33,513 nucleotides of DNA from Oscillospiraceae bacterium (lineage in GTDB: Bacteria > Bacillota_A > Clostridia > Oscillospirales > Oscillospiraceae): positions 1 through 33,513 of the forward strand of contig JAFTBL010000117.1 of the NCBI GenBank assembly GCA_017455225.1. The letters are read 5' to 3'. Made by a program: the position numbers and the translations under genes. Under the pieces are notes generated by a model. The model was not told where the DNA came from and searched no databases. It saw nothing but the letters and a program-made list of their open reading frames with translations. How positions within the stretch are numbered: the first letter of the stretch is position 1; every line of letters starts with the position of its first letter. Below, piece by piece: positions 22,317 through 30,350 of the stretch.

Positions 22317-23477
22317 ATGGAAGTCACACAGGGCGCGCCGTTTGCATCCTTCGGCTTGTCGGAAGCCACCATGCGCGCCATTGAAAACAAGCACTACGCC
22401 GTCAGCACCCCGGTGCAGGCCGGGTGCATCCCGCCCATGATGGCGGGCCGGGACGTGATCGCCAAGGCGCCCACCGGCACCGGCAAGACCATGGCCTTCG
22501 GCATCCCCATCATCGAGAAGATCGACGCTGCCAACGAGGAGGTGCAGGTGGTGATCCTTGCCCCCACCCGGGAGCTGGCGCTTCAGATCACCGACGAGAT
22601 GCGGGATATCGCCGTGTACCACGAGGGGGTGCGTCTGGTGTGCCTTTACGGCGGCCAGCCCATCGGCAAGCAGATCGATGCGCTCAAGCGCAAGCCCCAG
22701 ATCGTGGTGGCCACCCCCGGCCGCCTCAGCGACCACATGAAGCGCCGCACCGTAAAGCTGACCGGCGTGAAGACCGTGATCCTTGACGAGGCGGACCGGA
22801 TGCTGGATATGGGCTTTATCGCCGACGTGACCCGGATCCTGGACAGGATCCCCTCCCGGGAAAATCTGGGCATGTTCTCCGCCACCATCTCCCGCGAGGT
22901 GATGGATATTTCGTGGATCTACCAGCGCGACCCGGAGGAGATCACCGTGCAGGCCACCAGGGAGAACAAGCCCGATATCCTGCAGTACCGCATCGAGCTG
23001 CCGTCGGAGAAGAAGGTGGACGCCATCGCCCGCATCATCGCCCTCGAGGGGTACGACCGGGTGATCTGCTTCTGCAACACCAAAGGCAGCACCGAGCGAC
23101 TGAACAAATTCCTGCAGCTGCGGGGACTGGACGCCCAGTGCATCCACGGCGACATTCCCCAGCGCAAGCGGGAGGAGATCATGCAGCGCTTCCGGGACGG
23201 CAAGCTCCGGGTGTTCGTGGCCACCGACGTGGCCGCCCGCGGCATCGACGTGGACGACGTGGACGCGGTGTTCAATTTCGAGGTGCCGGAGGAGAACGAG
23301 TACTACGTCCACCGCATCGGCCGCACGGGGCGCGCCAAAAAGCACGGCGTGGCCTATACGCTTTTGAGCGATTTCCCCAGCCGCATGCGGCTGGACACCA
23401 TTGCCCGCAACACCCGCAGCCAGATCGTCCCCGCGCACGTGGACGACGACGGCGCAGTCACACCGGTGGAAAAGTGA
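22317..23477 (+). CDS. DEAD-box ATP-dependent RNA helicase (core type)
   Basis: A 386-residue RNA helicase with both RecA-like domains and almost no C-terminal extension. Motifs in order: Q motif region STPVQAGCIPPMMAG; motif I APTGTGKT; Ia PTRELALQ; II DEAD (VILDEADRMLDMGF); III SAT (MFSATIS). Then come IV (VICFCNTKGSTERL), V (TDVAARGIDVDDV) and VI (HRIGRTGRAKK). It unwinds or remodels RNA, with likely roles in ribosome assembly or mRNA decay. The lack of a basic tail or DbpA-like RNA-binding domain means target specificity cannot be told. It is monocistronic with its own promoter and terminator. Confidence 0.95.
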   Translation: MEVTQGAPFASFGLSEATMRAIENKHYAVSTPVQAGCIPPMMAGRDVIAKAPTGTGKTMAFGIPIIEKIDAANEEVQVVILAPTRELALQITDEMRDIAVYHEGVRLVCLYGGQPIGKQIDALKRKPQIVVATPGRLSDHMKRRTVKLTGVKTVILDEADRMLDMGFIADVTRILDRIPSRENLGMFSATISREVMDISWIYQRDPEEITVQATRENKPDILQYRIELPSEKKVDAIARIIALEGYDRVICFCNTKGSTERLNKFLQLRGLDAQCIHGDIPQRKREEIMQRFRDGKLRVFVATDVAARGIDVDDVDAVFNFEVPEENEYYVHRIGRTGRAKKHGVAYTLLSDFPSRMRLDTIARNTRSQIVPAHVDDDGAVTPVEK

Positions 23478-23486
23478 CAGACACAT

Positions 23487-23523
23487 AAAAAAGAGCCATC
23501 CGCTTGGCGGATGGCTCTTTTTT
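23487..23523. terminator. Bidirectional intrinsic terminator
   Basis: GAGCCATCCGC (23493-23503), TTG and GCGGATGGCTC (23507-23517), flanked by A-runs and T-runs. It serves the helicase gene (+) and the convergent ECF S-component gene (-). Confidence 0.93.
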
Positions 23524-23532
23524 ATGTAAACT

Positions 23533-24069
23533 TCAGTCCCGGATCACCTTCGCCCGGCGCAGTGCCAGCACCAACAGGGGGATCAGCACGATGTGCAGCA
23601 CGATGCCCGGCCACGCAGTGAGGAAATGGGCGGCGAGGAACGTCTGCACCGTGTACGTGCCCTCCGCCAGCCCCAGACCGTAGATCGCCACGTTGGCAAG
23701 GCCGGAGACCAGTCGGCCCACCAGCATGGCCGCGATCAATGTTATGTAAACATACTGAGGCTTCTTGGGCAGCGCCTTGTACAAAAGCCCCGTCACCAGC
23801 CCGTAGGCCGCCAGTTCCAGCGCCATGGCCACGTAGGTGGGGAAGGGCGGCATGCCCATCAGGAAGTGCCGCAGCACCGGCGCCAGAGCGCCCACCGCCA
23901 GCGCCCACCACGGGCCGCACAGAAAGCCCGCCAGAAACACGGGGATGTGCATCAAGCTCAACATATTCCCCAACTGGCGGTTTTGCCCGGTCAGGAACGG
24001 CAGCACCAGACACAGCGCCAGGCACACCGCCGCATAGACCAGCTTGCGAAGATCGGTTTTTTTGTTCAT
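23533..24069 (-). CDS. ECF transporter S component
   Basis: A 178-residue substrate-binding membrane subunit of an energy-coupling factor importer, with about six hydrophobic segments. The block LGNMLSLMHIPVFLAGFLCGPWWALAVGALAPVLRHFLMGMPPFP is typical of generic ECF S components (PF12822-like), which bring in vitamins or precursors using a shared EcfAA'T module. That module is not in this window, so it is probably a group II system. The substrate cannot be read from sequence and no riboswitch was seen in the 113 bases upstream. The start at 24069 follows AAGGGAG. An in-frame ATG eight codons earlier is less well supported. Confidence 0.85.
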   Translation of the reverse strand: MNKKTDLRKLVYAAVCLALCLVLPFLTGQNRQLGNMLSLMHIPVFLAGFLCGPWWALAVGALAPVLRHFLMGMPPFPTYVAMALELAAYGLVTGLLYKALPKKPQYVYITLIAAMLVGRLVSGLANVAIYGLGLAEGTYTVQTFLAAHFLTAWPGIVLHIVLIPLLVLALRRAKVIRD

Positions 24070-24182
24070 GTTCAGAGCTTCTCCCTTCTTCATTTGACCC
24101 GCCTTGAGCGGTGCGCCGCCGAGGGGCGGCGATTTCGAAGGGCGCGGGGGAAAAGACCGGCTTGGCCGGGTGGTTTACATAA

Positions 24183-24587
24183 TTATAGAAGCGTGCGCAG
24201 CAGCGCCACGGCCTCGTCCATCAGCCGGGACAGGGACATTTCCGGCACGCCCGCCACCAGATTGCTGCACTGGTTCACAGGCAGCAGTACCTTCCGGGCG
24301 GCGCTTTGCCCCACGGCCAGCGCCATGGCGGGGGTGATCTCGCCCAGCAGGGAGTCGGCGGAGAGGATGCCGATGGGGCCGGCGATCACCTCGGCGGTGC
24401 GGCAGGCCACCAACACCGGGTTTTCCCCGGTGGCGCCCTGATCGGCGCCGGATTTCAGCATAGCGGCGGTGGCGATGGCGTTGGTGCCCACGGCGGTGAT
24501 GTCGCAGGGCAGCTCCGCCGCCCGGATCCGCTCGATCAAAAGGGCGCCCATCCGCCCGCTCTGTCCGTCGATCACCGTCAGCTTCAT
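24183..24587 (-). CDS. DUF3842 family protein
   Basis: A 134-residue soluble protein matching the clostridial DUF3842 family. The N-terminus MKLTVIDGQSGRMGALLIERI has a glycine-containing nucleotide-binding look. A conserved stretch TAVGTNAIATAAMLKSGADQGATGENP follows, then GPIGILSADSLLGEITPAMA. AAGGAGG precedes the ATG. The function is unknown; a small ligand-binding Rossmann-like fold is a guess. It lies upstream of the ECF S-component gene on the same strand (113-base gap), so the two might be cotranscribed. Confidence 0.88.
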   Translation of the reverse strand: MKLTVIDGQSGRMGALLIERIRAAELPCDITAVGTNAIATAAMLKSGADQGATGENPVLVACRTAEVIAGPIGILSADSLLGEITPAMALAVGQSAARKVLLPVNQCSNLVAGVPEMSLSRLMDEAVALLRTLL

Positions 24588-24705
24588 CGCCGTCGCCTCC
24601 TTAAAAAACTACGCCATTATAGCATGGATGCCGCCATGCGGCAAGCCTCCCGCCCAAGGGCGGCCCACCCGCTTTGCGGTTTACATAACATTACGCGTTT
24701 TGCCC

Positions 24706-25374
24706 CTACAGCCGGTCGATGAACGCCAGCACCACCGCGTCCAGCTTTTCCATGGCGGTGGGGAAATTGAAGACAAAATCGTTGTCGCCGAACAGGCAGT
24801 CGGACACGGACTTGATGGCCATGAACGGCACCTCGTTGCGATAGCACACCTGCGCCGCGGCACAGCCCTCCATCTCGCACAGCAGGGGGTGGAACACCTC
24901 CGCCACGTGGCGGGCGCGGGGCGTGTCGGTCATGAAGCAGTCGCCGGTGGCCACGGTGCCCACGCGGTAGGGAAGCCCCACCCCGTCCATGGCGGCCTTG
25001 GCCCGTTCCGGCCACGCGGTGGGGAACACCGTGCGGTGCACCGTGCCCACGAAGCCCTCCTCGCAGCCGTCCAGCGAGCTGATGTCGAAATCGTGCTGCA
25101 CAAACCCGTCCGCCAGCACCAGCGTGCCGATGGACACGTTTTCAAAGCAGCCGGCCACGCCCACGTTGATGATGAGGTCGGGGCGGTAGAGGGTGATCAG
25201 CAGCTGGGTGGCCATGGCGGCGTTCACCTTACCCACGCCGCCGCAGCAGGCGATCACGTTGGGGCGGATGCGGTAGAATTCCACCCCCGCCTCCGTGCGG
25301 ATGAGGGGCGTGTCCTCCCCGTGGAGCATGCTGGCGATCTCGTCGCGCATGGCGTACAGCAGTGCAATGTTCAT
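24706..25374 (-). CDS. mtnN: 5'-methylthioadenosine/S-adenosylhomocysteine nucleosidase
   Basis: A 222-residue nucleosidase (Pfs/MTAN) that splits adenine from methylthioadenosine and S-adenosylhomocysteine, in methionine salvage and removal of an inhibitor of methyl transfer and radical SAM reactions. Conserved acidic residues are E12 (AMRDEI), E169 in the CEMEGCAAAQVC block and D192 in SVSDCLFG. IINVGVAGCF and the VATGDCF segment fit the family. The start at 25374 has AAGGAG eight bases upstream; the ATG at 25380 is too close to it. The gene begins 20 bases downstream of the radical SAM gene, probably in one operon. This makes sense because radical SAM enzymes release products this enzyme clears. 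Confidence 0.94.
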   Translation of the reverse strand: MNIALLYAMRDEIASMLHGEDTPLIRTEAGVEFYRIRPNVIACCGGVGKVNAAMATQLLITLYRPDLIINVGVAGCFENVSIGTLVLADGFVQHDFDISSLDGCEEGFVGTVHRTVFPTAWPERAKAAMDGVGLPYRVGTVATGDCFMTDTPRARHVAEVFHPLLCEMEGCAAAQVCYRNEVPFMAIKSVSDCLFGDNDFVFNFPTAMEKLDAVVLAFIDRL

Positions 25375-25393
25375 GTTCATTTCTCCTTACGTT

Positions 25394-26260
25394 TTATAGT
25401 CCCCGCAGGTATTCCGGCTTCAGTCCGGCGCCGGACATCCCCTGCTCCACCTGACGGAGCATGGCGTCCCGATCCCGGTTCAGCGTGCCCCGGAGGGAAA
25501 GATAGTTGCTGGCGTGGTTCATGCGGAACACGCTGCCCTCGCTGTCGATGCGCCCCAGCAGGATCGCCGTTTCCCGCAGGATATCCGCAGGGCCCGGCAC
25601 GGTGAAGCTGCCCTCGCGCACCCAGCGCTCCAGCGGGGTGCCCGGCTCCACCATCAGCGTCAAAAGGCCGATATACTCCGGCTGCATGGCGCTGAGGGCG
25701 TCGGCGGTGTCCGCGGCGTGGCGCTCCAGAAGCGCAAGGCTCCCCAGCCCGGAGATGGCGGTCACGCTCAGCGCCAGACCGCAGCGCCGCGCCTTCTGCC
25801 CCGCCGCCACGATGGCCGCGGCGGTGTGTCCCTTGTCCATCCGCCGCAGTACCTCGTCGCAGCCGGACTCCAGCCCCATGTACACCAGCGTCAGTCCCGC
25901 CCGGCGCAAGGCGCGCAGCTCCTCCTCCGTGCGCATTTGCAGGCTCCGGGGCGAGGCGTAGCAGCTCACCCGCTCACATTCCGGGAACAGGGAGGACACG
26001 CAGGCCAGGACAGTCAGCAGCTCCCCGGCCGGGCGGATCAGCGCGTCGCCGTCCGCCAGAAAGACCCGCGCCACCTGCCGGTACTGCTGCCGCGCCATGC
26101 GGAAGTCCTCCAGAATCTCCTCCATCGGGCGCAAGGCAAACCGCTTGTCGTTGTACATGTCGCAAAAGGCACAGCGGTTGTGGCTGCACCCGTAGGTCAC
26201 CTGCACGATCAAACTGTACGCCTCGCTGGGCGGGCGATAGACCTTCCCCACGTATCGCAA
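25394..26260 (-). CDS. Radical SAM protein with CX4CX2C cluster motif
   Basis: A 288-residue radical SAM enzyme. After a conserved N-terminus MRYVGKVYRPPSEAYSLIVQ come C25, C30 and C33 (GCSHNRCAFCDMY), so the cluster motif is CX4CX2C instead of the common CX3CX2C. LADGDALIRP, MGLESGCDEVLRRMDKGH and SAISGLGS-like segments follow the usual barrel. The true start is probably TTG at 26260, supported by AGGAGG eight bases upstream. The ATG at 26287 adds nine unconserved residues and lies before the ribosome site. It is followed by mtnN 20 bases downstream. The substrate is unknown. Related proteins are annotated only as radical SAM or COG1032-type. Confidence 0.9.
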   Translation of the reverse strand: MRYVGKVYRPPSEAYSLIVQVTYGCSHNRCAFCDMYNDKRFALRPMEEILEDFRMARQQYRQVARVFLADGDALIRPAGELLTVLACVSSLFPECERVSCYASPRSLQMRTEEELRALRRAGLTLVYMGLESGCDEVLRRMDKGHTAAAIVAAGQKARRCGLALSVTAISGLGSLALLERHAADTADALSAMQPEYIGLLTLMVEPGTPLERWVREGSFTVPGPADILRETAILLGRIDSEGSVFRMNHASNYLSLRGTLNRDRDAMLRQVEQGMSGAGLKPEYLRGL

Positions 26261-26358
26261 GGTATCCCTCCTGTGTGATGTCGGCATATTGCCGCCGTCT
26301 CCGTCATATAGTGTGCCATCACAATGGCTTGCACGTCAAGACGGAACGGGGTGGACGC

Positions 26359-26982
26359 ATGGATCAAAATTACAACCGTGTGACGCTTTGCGGACAGGCA
26401 GCGTCGGAGCCGTACCTGTCCCACATCAACCACGGCGAGAGCTTTTATAAATACGTCTTGTCGGTGCCGCGTCTGAGCGGCCAGACCGACGAGCTGACGG
26501 TGATCGCACCGCGGAGCCTGCTGGAAACGGCGCCCTTTTCCGTGGGCGATACCGTCCGCCTGCAGGGTCAGCTGCGCTCGTTCAACAACAAAAGCGGCGA
26601 GGGGCGGCGGCTGGTGATCTCCGTGTTTGCCCGCAGCATGGAGGTGGGGGAGGCGCCGGCGGAAAACTGCATCCGCCTCTCCGGCGTTCTCTGCAAGCCC
26701 CCGGTGCTGCGCCGCACACCGCTGGGACGGGAGATCTGCGACATGATCCTGGCGGTCAACCGCCGTTACGGCCGGGCGGACTATCTGCCCTGCATCGCCT
26801 GGGGCGCCGTGGCCCAGCAGACCGCCGCCATGTCTGTGGGGCAGCGGCTCACCGCCGAGGGCCGGGTGCAAAGCCGGCGCTATACCAAGGCGACGCCTGC
26901 CGGCGAGGAGGAGCGGGTGGCCTATGAGGTAAGCATCATGCGCCCTGCCGACCCGGAGGAGTTTCAAGAGGAGTTTACATAA
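26359..26982 (+). CDS. SSB-like protein with two tandem OB-folds
   Basis: A 207-residue protein that reads as two single-stranded-DNA-binding-like OB domains. The first (about 5-97) runs from NRVTLCGQAASEPYLSH through SFNNKSGEGRRLVISVFARS. The second (about 104-196) runs from NCIRLSGVLCKPPVLRRTPLG through VQSRRYTKATPAGEEERVAYEVSIM. The second resembles the canonical SSB core (ADYLPCIAWGAVAQQ, GQRLTAEGRVQSR). It lacks the acidic DDDIPF-type C-terminal tail of housekeeping SSB, so it is an accessory paralogue or a replication/repair factor. The start at 26359 follows GGGGTGG. Its last 8 bases overlap the convergent thioesterase gene. Confidence 0.85.
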   Translation: MDQNYNRVTLCGQAASEPYLSHINHGESFYKYVLSVPRLSGQTDELTVIAPRSLLETAPFSVGDTVRLQGQLRSFNNKSGEGRRLVISVFARSMEVGEAPAENCIRLSGVLCKPPVLRRTPLGREICDMILAVNRRYGRADYLPCIAWGAVAQQTAAMSVGQRLTAEGRVQSRRYTKATPAGEEERVAYEVSIMRPADPEEFQEEFT

Positions 26983-27694
26983 TTCTTGCCAGCGCGGCGG
27001 TCCTGCCCGCCACGCTCATGCGCAGCTCCAGCGCGCCGCCGTCGCCCGTTCTGCGCTGGATGGCCAGCTCGTCTCCCTCGTAGCAGGAGGACTTGAAGTG
27101 GATTTCCAGCTCCCGGAGGGGCAGGGCGTCCCACTCGGCGGTGGAGAACGCACCGGCCAGCGCCCGGACGTAGGCCACGTTATTCATGTGCCCGCCCAGA
27201 TCGATGTCGGTGGAGCGGACGGTATAGCCGGCGAAGGGAGGCTGGGTGAAGTCGTCCTTCAGCCGGGCGAAGGGCTGCTCCCACACCCGGTCGGTGAGGG
27301 GAACGAGGTCGGGGGGAAACACCTGCCCGGCGGGGATCAGCGAGCCCGTTTCCGTGTTCAGCACCGCCCATTCCGTCTTGCCGCGGATCAGTGCTTCGCC
27401 GCCCTGACGCAGCACGTAGTCCCGGTTGCAGCGGATCCGGTCTGCCGGCTCCGGCCAGGTTTCTCCGGTGATCTTACTGTTCATGGCGGGGCGGCGGGTG
27501 AAGACCAGCCGGGTTTTGACCGTCAGCCAGAACAGATGCCGGGGCGACAGCTCCGCCACGCCGATGCCCAGTGCATTGGCGTGCTCCGTGGCCAGATCCA
27601 TGCACACGGCAAAGGCGTCCGCCACGCCCAGGCGGGCGGTGTGGTCGCACAGGCTGGGCCGGATCAGGAGCTGGCGGGTCAGTTTGGGTTCCAC
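26975..27694 (-). CDS. Acyl-ACP thioesterase
   Basis: A 239-residue double hotdog-fold thioesterase (PF01643 family) that releases fatty acids from acyl carrier protein. The first hotdog begins RQLLIRPSLCDHTARLGVADAFAVCMDLATEHA. The second begins YTVRSTDIDLGGHMNNVAYVRALAG, with the conserved Asp/Asn/His-type residues (DxxxHxN). The best start is GTG at 27694: AAAAGGAGG sits eight bases upstream. The in-frame ATG at 27718 would translate through that ribosome site. It is convergent with the SSB-like gene, overlapping by 8 bases around a shared TTACATAA. The related DegV and acyltransferase genes lie on the other side, divergent. Confidence 0.92.
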   Translation of the reverse strand: MEPKLTRQLLIRPSLCDHTARLGVADAFAVCMDLATEHANALGIGVAELSPRHLFWLTVKTRLVFTRRPAMNSKITGETWPEPADRIRCNRDYVLRQGGEALIRGKTEWAVLNTETGSLIPAGQVFPPDLVPLTDRVWEQPFARLKDDFTQPPFAGYTVRSTDIDLGGHMNNVAYVRALAGAFSTAEWDALPLRELEIHFKSSCYEGDELAIQRRTGDGGALELRMSVAGRTAALARIM

Positions 27695-27773
27695 AGTGCA
27701 TGCCTCCTTTTTGCCCATTTTACCCCCTGCCGCCCCCTGCCGTCAAGCGGGGGTTTTCTTTTGCACCGGGTTG

Positions 27774-27782
27774 TGATATAAT
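27774..27782 (+). promoter_or_regulatory. Extended -10 promoter of the DegV gene
   Basis: TGATATAAT, a consensus extended -10, lies 49 bases before the ATG. No convincing -35 hexamer is visible. Confidence 0.62.
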
Positions 27783-27831
27783 AGCCGCAAAACAGCTATT
27801 ATACAGACAAAAAAAGAAACGAGGTGTTGCC

Positions 27832-28719
27832 ATGGCTTCCTACCAGATTGCAACCTCCTCCACGTCGGATCTGCCCCGCACGTGGCTGGATGAACATCAC
27901 ATTCCCTTCATCGCCTATTCTTACACGGTGGGCGACACCCCCTGTCAGGACGACTGCCGGGAAGAGAGCCGGCGGGAGGTGTACCGGGGCATGCGCCGGG
28001 GTGATCTGCTGAAAACCTCCATGATCACCGAGTATGCGTATTACGAGTTTTTCAAGTCCCTGCTGGATACGGGCAAGGATCTCATTTTCCTCGATATGTC
28101 CCAGAAGATGTCAGCCTCCTATGCCAACGCCCAAAAGGCGGCGCAGACCATCCGCGCCGAATATCCCGACCGCCGCTTCTATGTGATGGACACGCTGTGC
28201 ATTTCCGGCGGACTGGGCCTTCTGGTGGAGAAGATGGCGGCGCTGCGGGAACGGGGCGCCGACTTTGACGAGGCGGTAGCCTGGGGCGAGGCCAACAAGC
28301 TGCGCATCGCCCACCGCTTTACTGTGGACGATCTGAAGTATTTGAAAATGGGAGGCCGGGTGTCCAATGCCTCGGCGCTGGTGGGCTCGCTGCTGGCGGT
28401 GAAGCCGGTGCTGTACGTGCCGGACGGCGGCACGTTGGACGTGGCCGCCAAGGTGCGGGGGCGCAAGGCGGCGCTGCAGACCATTCTGGACGGCGTGCGC
28501 CACGACCTGCGGCAGATGGACAAGCGGGACGGCATGGAATTCCGCATCCTCCACGCCGATTGTGAAGCGGATGCCGCCTTTGTGCGCGATATGATCCGCG
28601 CTGAGTTTCCGGAGGTGGGCGACATCCGCATCAGCTCGCTGGGCGTGGTGATCGGCGCCCACTGCGGCCCCGGCCTTTTGACGGTATTCTACCTCTGCAA
28701 CGGAAGACAGCCCAAGTAA
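27832..28719 (+). CDS. DegV family fatty-acid-binding protein
   Basis: A 295-residue DegV-fold protein that binds fatty acids (FakB-type proteins hand them to the FakA kinase). Typical segments: N-terminal YQIATSSTSDLPRTWLDEHHI; KTSMITEYAYYEFFKSLLDTGKD; LDMSQKMSASYANAQKAA; YVMDTLCISGGLGLLV; the lipid-site region LKYLKMGGRVSNASALVGSLLAVKPVL; and the C-terminal GVVIGAHCGPGLLTVFYL. GAGGTG precedes the ATG. It sits directly before an acyltransferase gene (19 bases), and a thioesterase gene is divergent, which fits fatty-acid handling. Whether this copy is a true FakB cannot be decided without a FakA partner. Confidence 0.93.
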   Translation: MASYQIATSSTSDLPRTWLDEHHIPFIAYSYTVGDTPCQDDCREESRREVYRGMRRGDLLKTSMITEYAYYEFFKSLLDTGKDLIFLDMSQKMSASYANAQKAAQTIRAEYPDRRFYVMDTLCISGGLGLLVEKMAALRERGADFDEAVAWGEANKLRIAHRFTVDDLKYLKMGGRVSNASALVGSLLAVKPVLYVPDGGTLDVAAKVRGRKAALQTILDGVRHDLRQMDKRDGMEFRILHADCEADAAFVRDMIRAEFPEVGDIRISSLGVVIGAHCGPGLLTVFYLCNGRQPK

Positions 28720-28738
28720 CGGGCGGAAAGGACGCGCC

Positions 28739-30028
28739 GTGAAGATCAAGACCCGACCGCTGGATTACGCGCAGGTGTGCGCGCTGCCCCGTCCGCTCCA
28801 CCGCTTGCCCCGGCGCCCCTCGCGGCTGCTGGCGTCGGTGGTGCGCCTGGCGGCCGCGCCGGATCTGAAGGCCACGCACTTCACATGGGAGGATCGGCGT
28901 CCCGCCGCCGTGGCGGGCAGGCCCAGCCTCATTCTGATGAACCACAGCAGCTTCATTGATCTGGAAATGATGGCCCGGATGTTCCGCCGCGAGCCCTATT
29001 GCATCGTCTGCACCAACGACGGCTTCGTGGGCAAGGAGGGGCTGATGCGCGCGCTGGGCTGCATCCCCACCCGCAAGTTCGTCACCGATCCCGCGCTGCT
29101 GGGCGATCTGCGCCACGCGCTGCGGAAGCTGGGCGTCAGCGTGCTGATGTATCCGGAGGCCAGCTATTCCTTCGACGGCACCGCCACGCCGCTGCCCCGG
29201 CGCATGGGCGTGCTTTTGAAGCGGCTGGGCGTGCCGGTGGTGCTGGTCAGAACCGAGGGCGCCTTCACCCGCGACCCGCTTTATAACGGCCTGCAGAAGC
29301 GTCAGGTGGACGTAAAGGCCACCGTGACCTGCCTTTTTGACGAGGACGCGCTGCGCGATCGTTCCGTGCAGGAGCTGGACGCGGCGCTGGATGAAGCCTT
29401 TACCTTTGACCATTTCACCTGGCAGCGGCAAAACGGCGTACGCGTGGCGGAGCCGTTCCGCGCCGACGGACTGCACCGGATCCTCTACCGCTGCCCCCAC
29501 TGCATGGCCGAGGGCGCCACGGAGGGCAAGGGCACCACCCTGACGTGCCGGGATTGCGGCGCGGCCTACGAGCTGACGGAGCAGGGCGCCCTGCGGTGCC
29601 TCACCGGGACGGGGAAGTTCGACCACGTGCCGGACTGGTACGCATGGCAGCGCCGGCAGGTGGCGGAGGAGATCGACCGGGGCGCATACCGGCTGGAGAC
29701 CGAGGTGGATATCGGTGTGCTGGCCGATTACCGGGCGATCTACACCGTGGGCAGCGGCACGCTGCGGCATGACGGCGGCGGCTTCACCCTCACCGGCTGC
29801 GGCGGCGCGCTGTGCTATACCCAGCCGCCGGAGGCCTCTTACAGCGTTTACGCCGACTATTTCTGGTACGAGCTGGGCGACGTGGTGTGCATCGGCACGG
29901 GGGAGCTGAGCTACTATTGCTTCCCCCGGGACAACACGCCGGTGGCGAAGGTGCGTCTGGCGGCGGAGGAGCTGTATCGCCGCAGTCCCCGGGTGATTGA
30001 AAAAAATTCCAGAAAAAGTGAAAAATGA
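28739..30028 (+). CDS. PlsC-type acyltransferase fused to a zinc-ribbon C-terminal region
   Basis: A 429-residue protein. The N-terminal half is a lysophospholipid acyltransferase domain with the catalytic H-x4-D at H69-D74 (MNHSSFIDLEM). The substrate-site block is YPEASYSFDG in place of the usual FPEG, and a long C-terminal part follows. At about 251-275 a zinc ribbon appears (RCPHC, then TCRDCGAAYEL). The last 150 residues are beta-rich and unrecognised. The start is GTG, with GGAAAGGA upstream. The role should be 1-acylglycerol-3-phosphate acylation or a related acyl transfer at the membrane, though no strong membrane helix is visible. It is probably cotranscribed with the DegV gene. Its end abuts the trp T-box promoter. 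Confidence 0.85.
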   Translation: MKIKTRPLDYAQVCALPRPLHRLPRRPSRLLASVVRLAAAPDLKATHFTWEDRRPAAVAGRPSLILMNHSSFIDLEMMARMFRREPYCIVCTNDGFVGKEGLMRALGCIPTRKFVTDPALLGDLRHALRKLGVSVLMYPEASYSFDGTATPLPRRMGVLLKRLGVPVVLVRTEGAFTRDPLYNGLQKRQVDVKATVTCLFDEDALRDRSVQELDAALDEAFTFDHFTWQRQNGVRVAEPFRADGLHRILYRCPHCMAEGATEGKGTTLTCRDCGAAYELTEQGALRCLTGTGKFDHVPDWYAWQRRQVAEEIDRGAYRLETEVDIGVLADYRAIYTVGSGTLRHDGGGFTLTGCGGALCYTQPPEASYSVYADYFWYELGDVVCIGTGELSYYCFPRDNTPVAKVRLAAEELYRRSPRVIEKNSRKSEK

Positions 30029-30031
30029 TGC

Positions 30032-30060
30032 TTGACAATCCTCTGCCGCCGTGCTACGAT
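30032..30060 (+). promoter_or_regulatory. Promoter of the trp T-box transcript
   Basis: Consensus TTGACA (30032-30037), a 17-base spacer and TACGAT (30055-30060), beginning 4 bases after the acyltransferase stop codon. Confidence 0.85.
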
Positions 30061-30066
30061 ATGCCA

Positions 30067-30350
30067 AACCGATGAGAAAGCGTAAGTAGGCACAGCCTCC
30101 TTTCCCAAAGCGAGCCGCGGACGGTGTGAGCGCGGCGGAAAGCGCAGCGTCGAATGGGCTTTTGAGGGCAAGCTGAAAGAGGGCGCGTCCCTTGAGTATG
30201 TGCGCCGGAGTAGGCACTCCGTGATCAAATGCCGGCATATGACCGTATGCCGAAAAGTGGGCGCGCACAGCGCGTCAAGCCGGGTGGCACCGCAGGACGT
30301 TGCAACGATCCTGTCCCAGCAATCGTTTGTTGGGACGGGGTCTTTTATTT
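30067..30350 (+). promoter_or_regulatory. T-box leader, tryptophan specifier (TGG)
   Basis: The conserved T-box core GGGTGGCACCGCAGG is at about 30282-30296. The specifier loop reads GAATGGGC, placing codon TGG (tryptophan) at 30155-30157 in the standard GAA-NNN-purine context. A terminator at 30307-30350 ends the leader. The 436 bases between the acyltransferase and trpX are almost entirely this element. Short reading frames within it are not genes. Uncharged tRNA(Trp) should allow read-through into the ABC importer genes, which identifies their likely substrate. Confidence 0.92.
30307..30350 (+). terminator. T-box attenuator terminator
   Basis: GATCCTGTCCCAGCAA and TTGTTGGGACGGGGTC pair around TCGT with two or so mismatches, followed by TTTTATTTTT. 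This is the terminator half of the tryptophan T-box. Confidence 0.88.

Noticed and set aside
24070..24182. Upstream region of the ECF S-component gene, considered as a vitamin riboswitch
   Set aside because: It is only 113 bases with a few GC-rich hairpins. I found no recognisable TPP, FMN, cobalamin, preQ1 or THF aptamer core.
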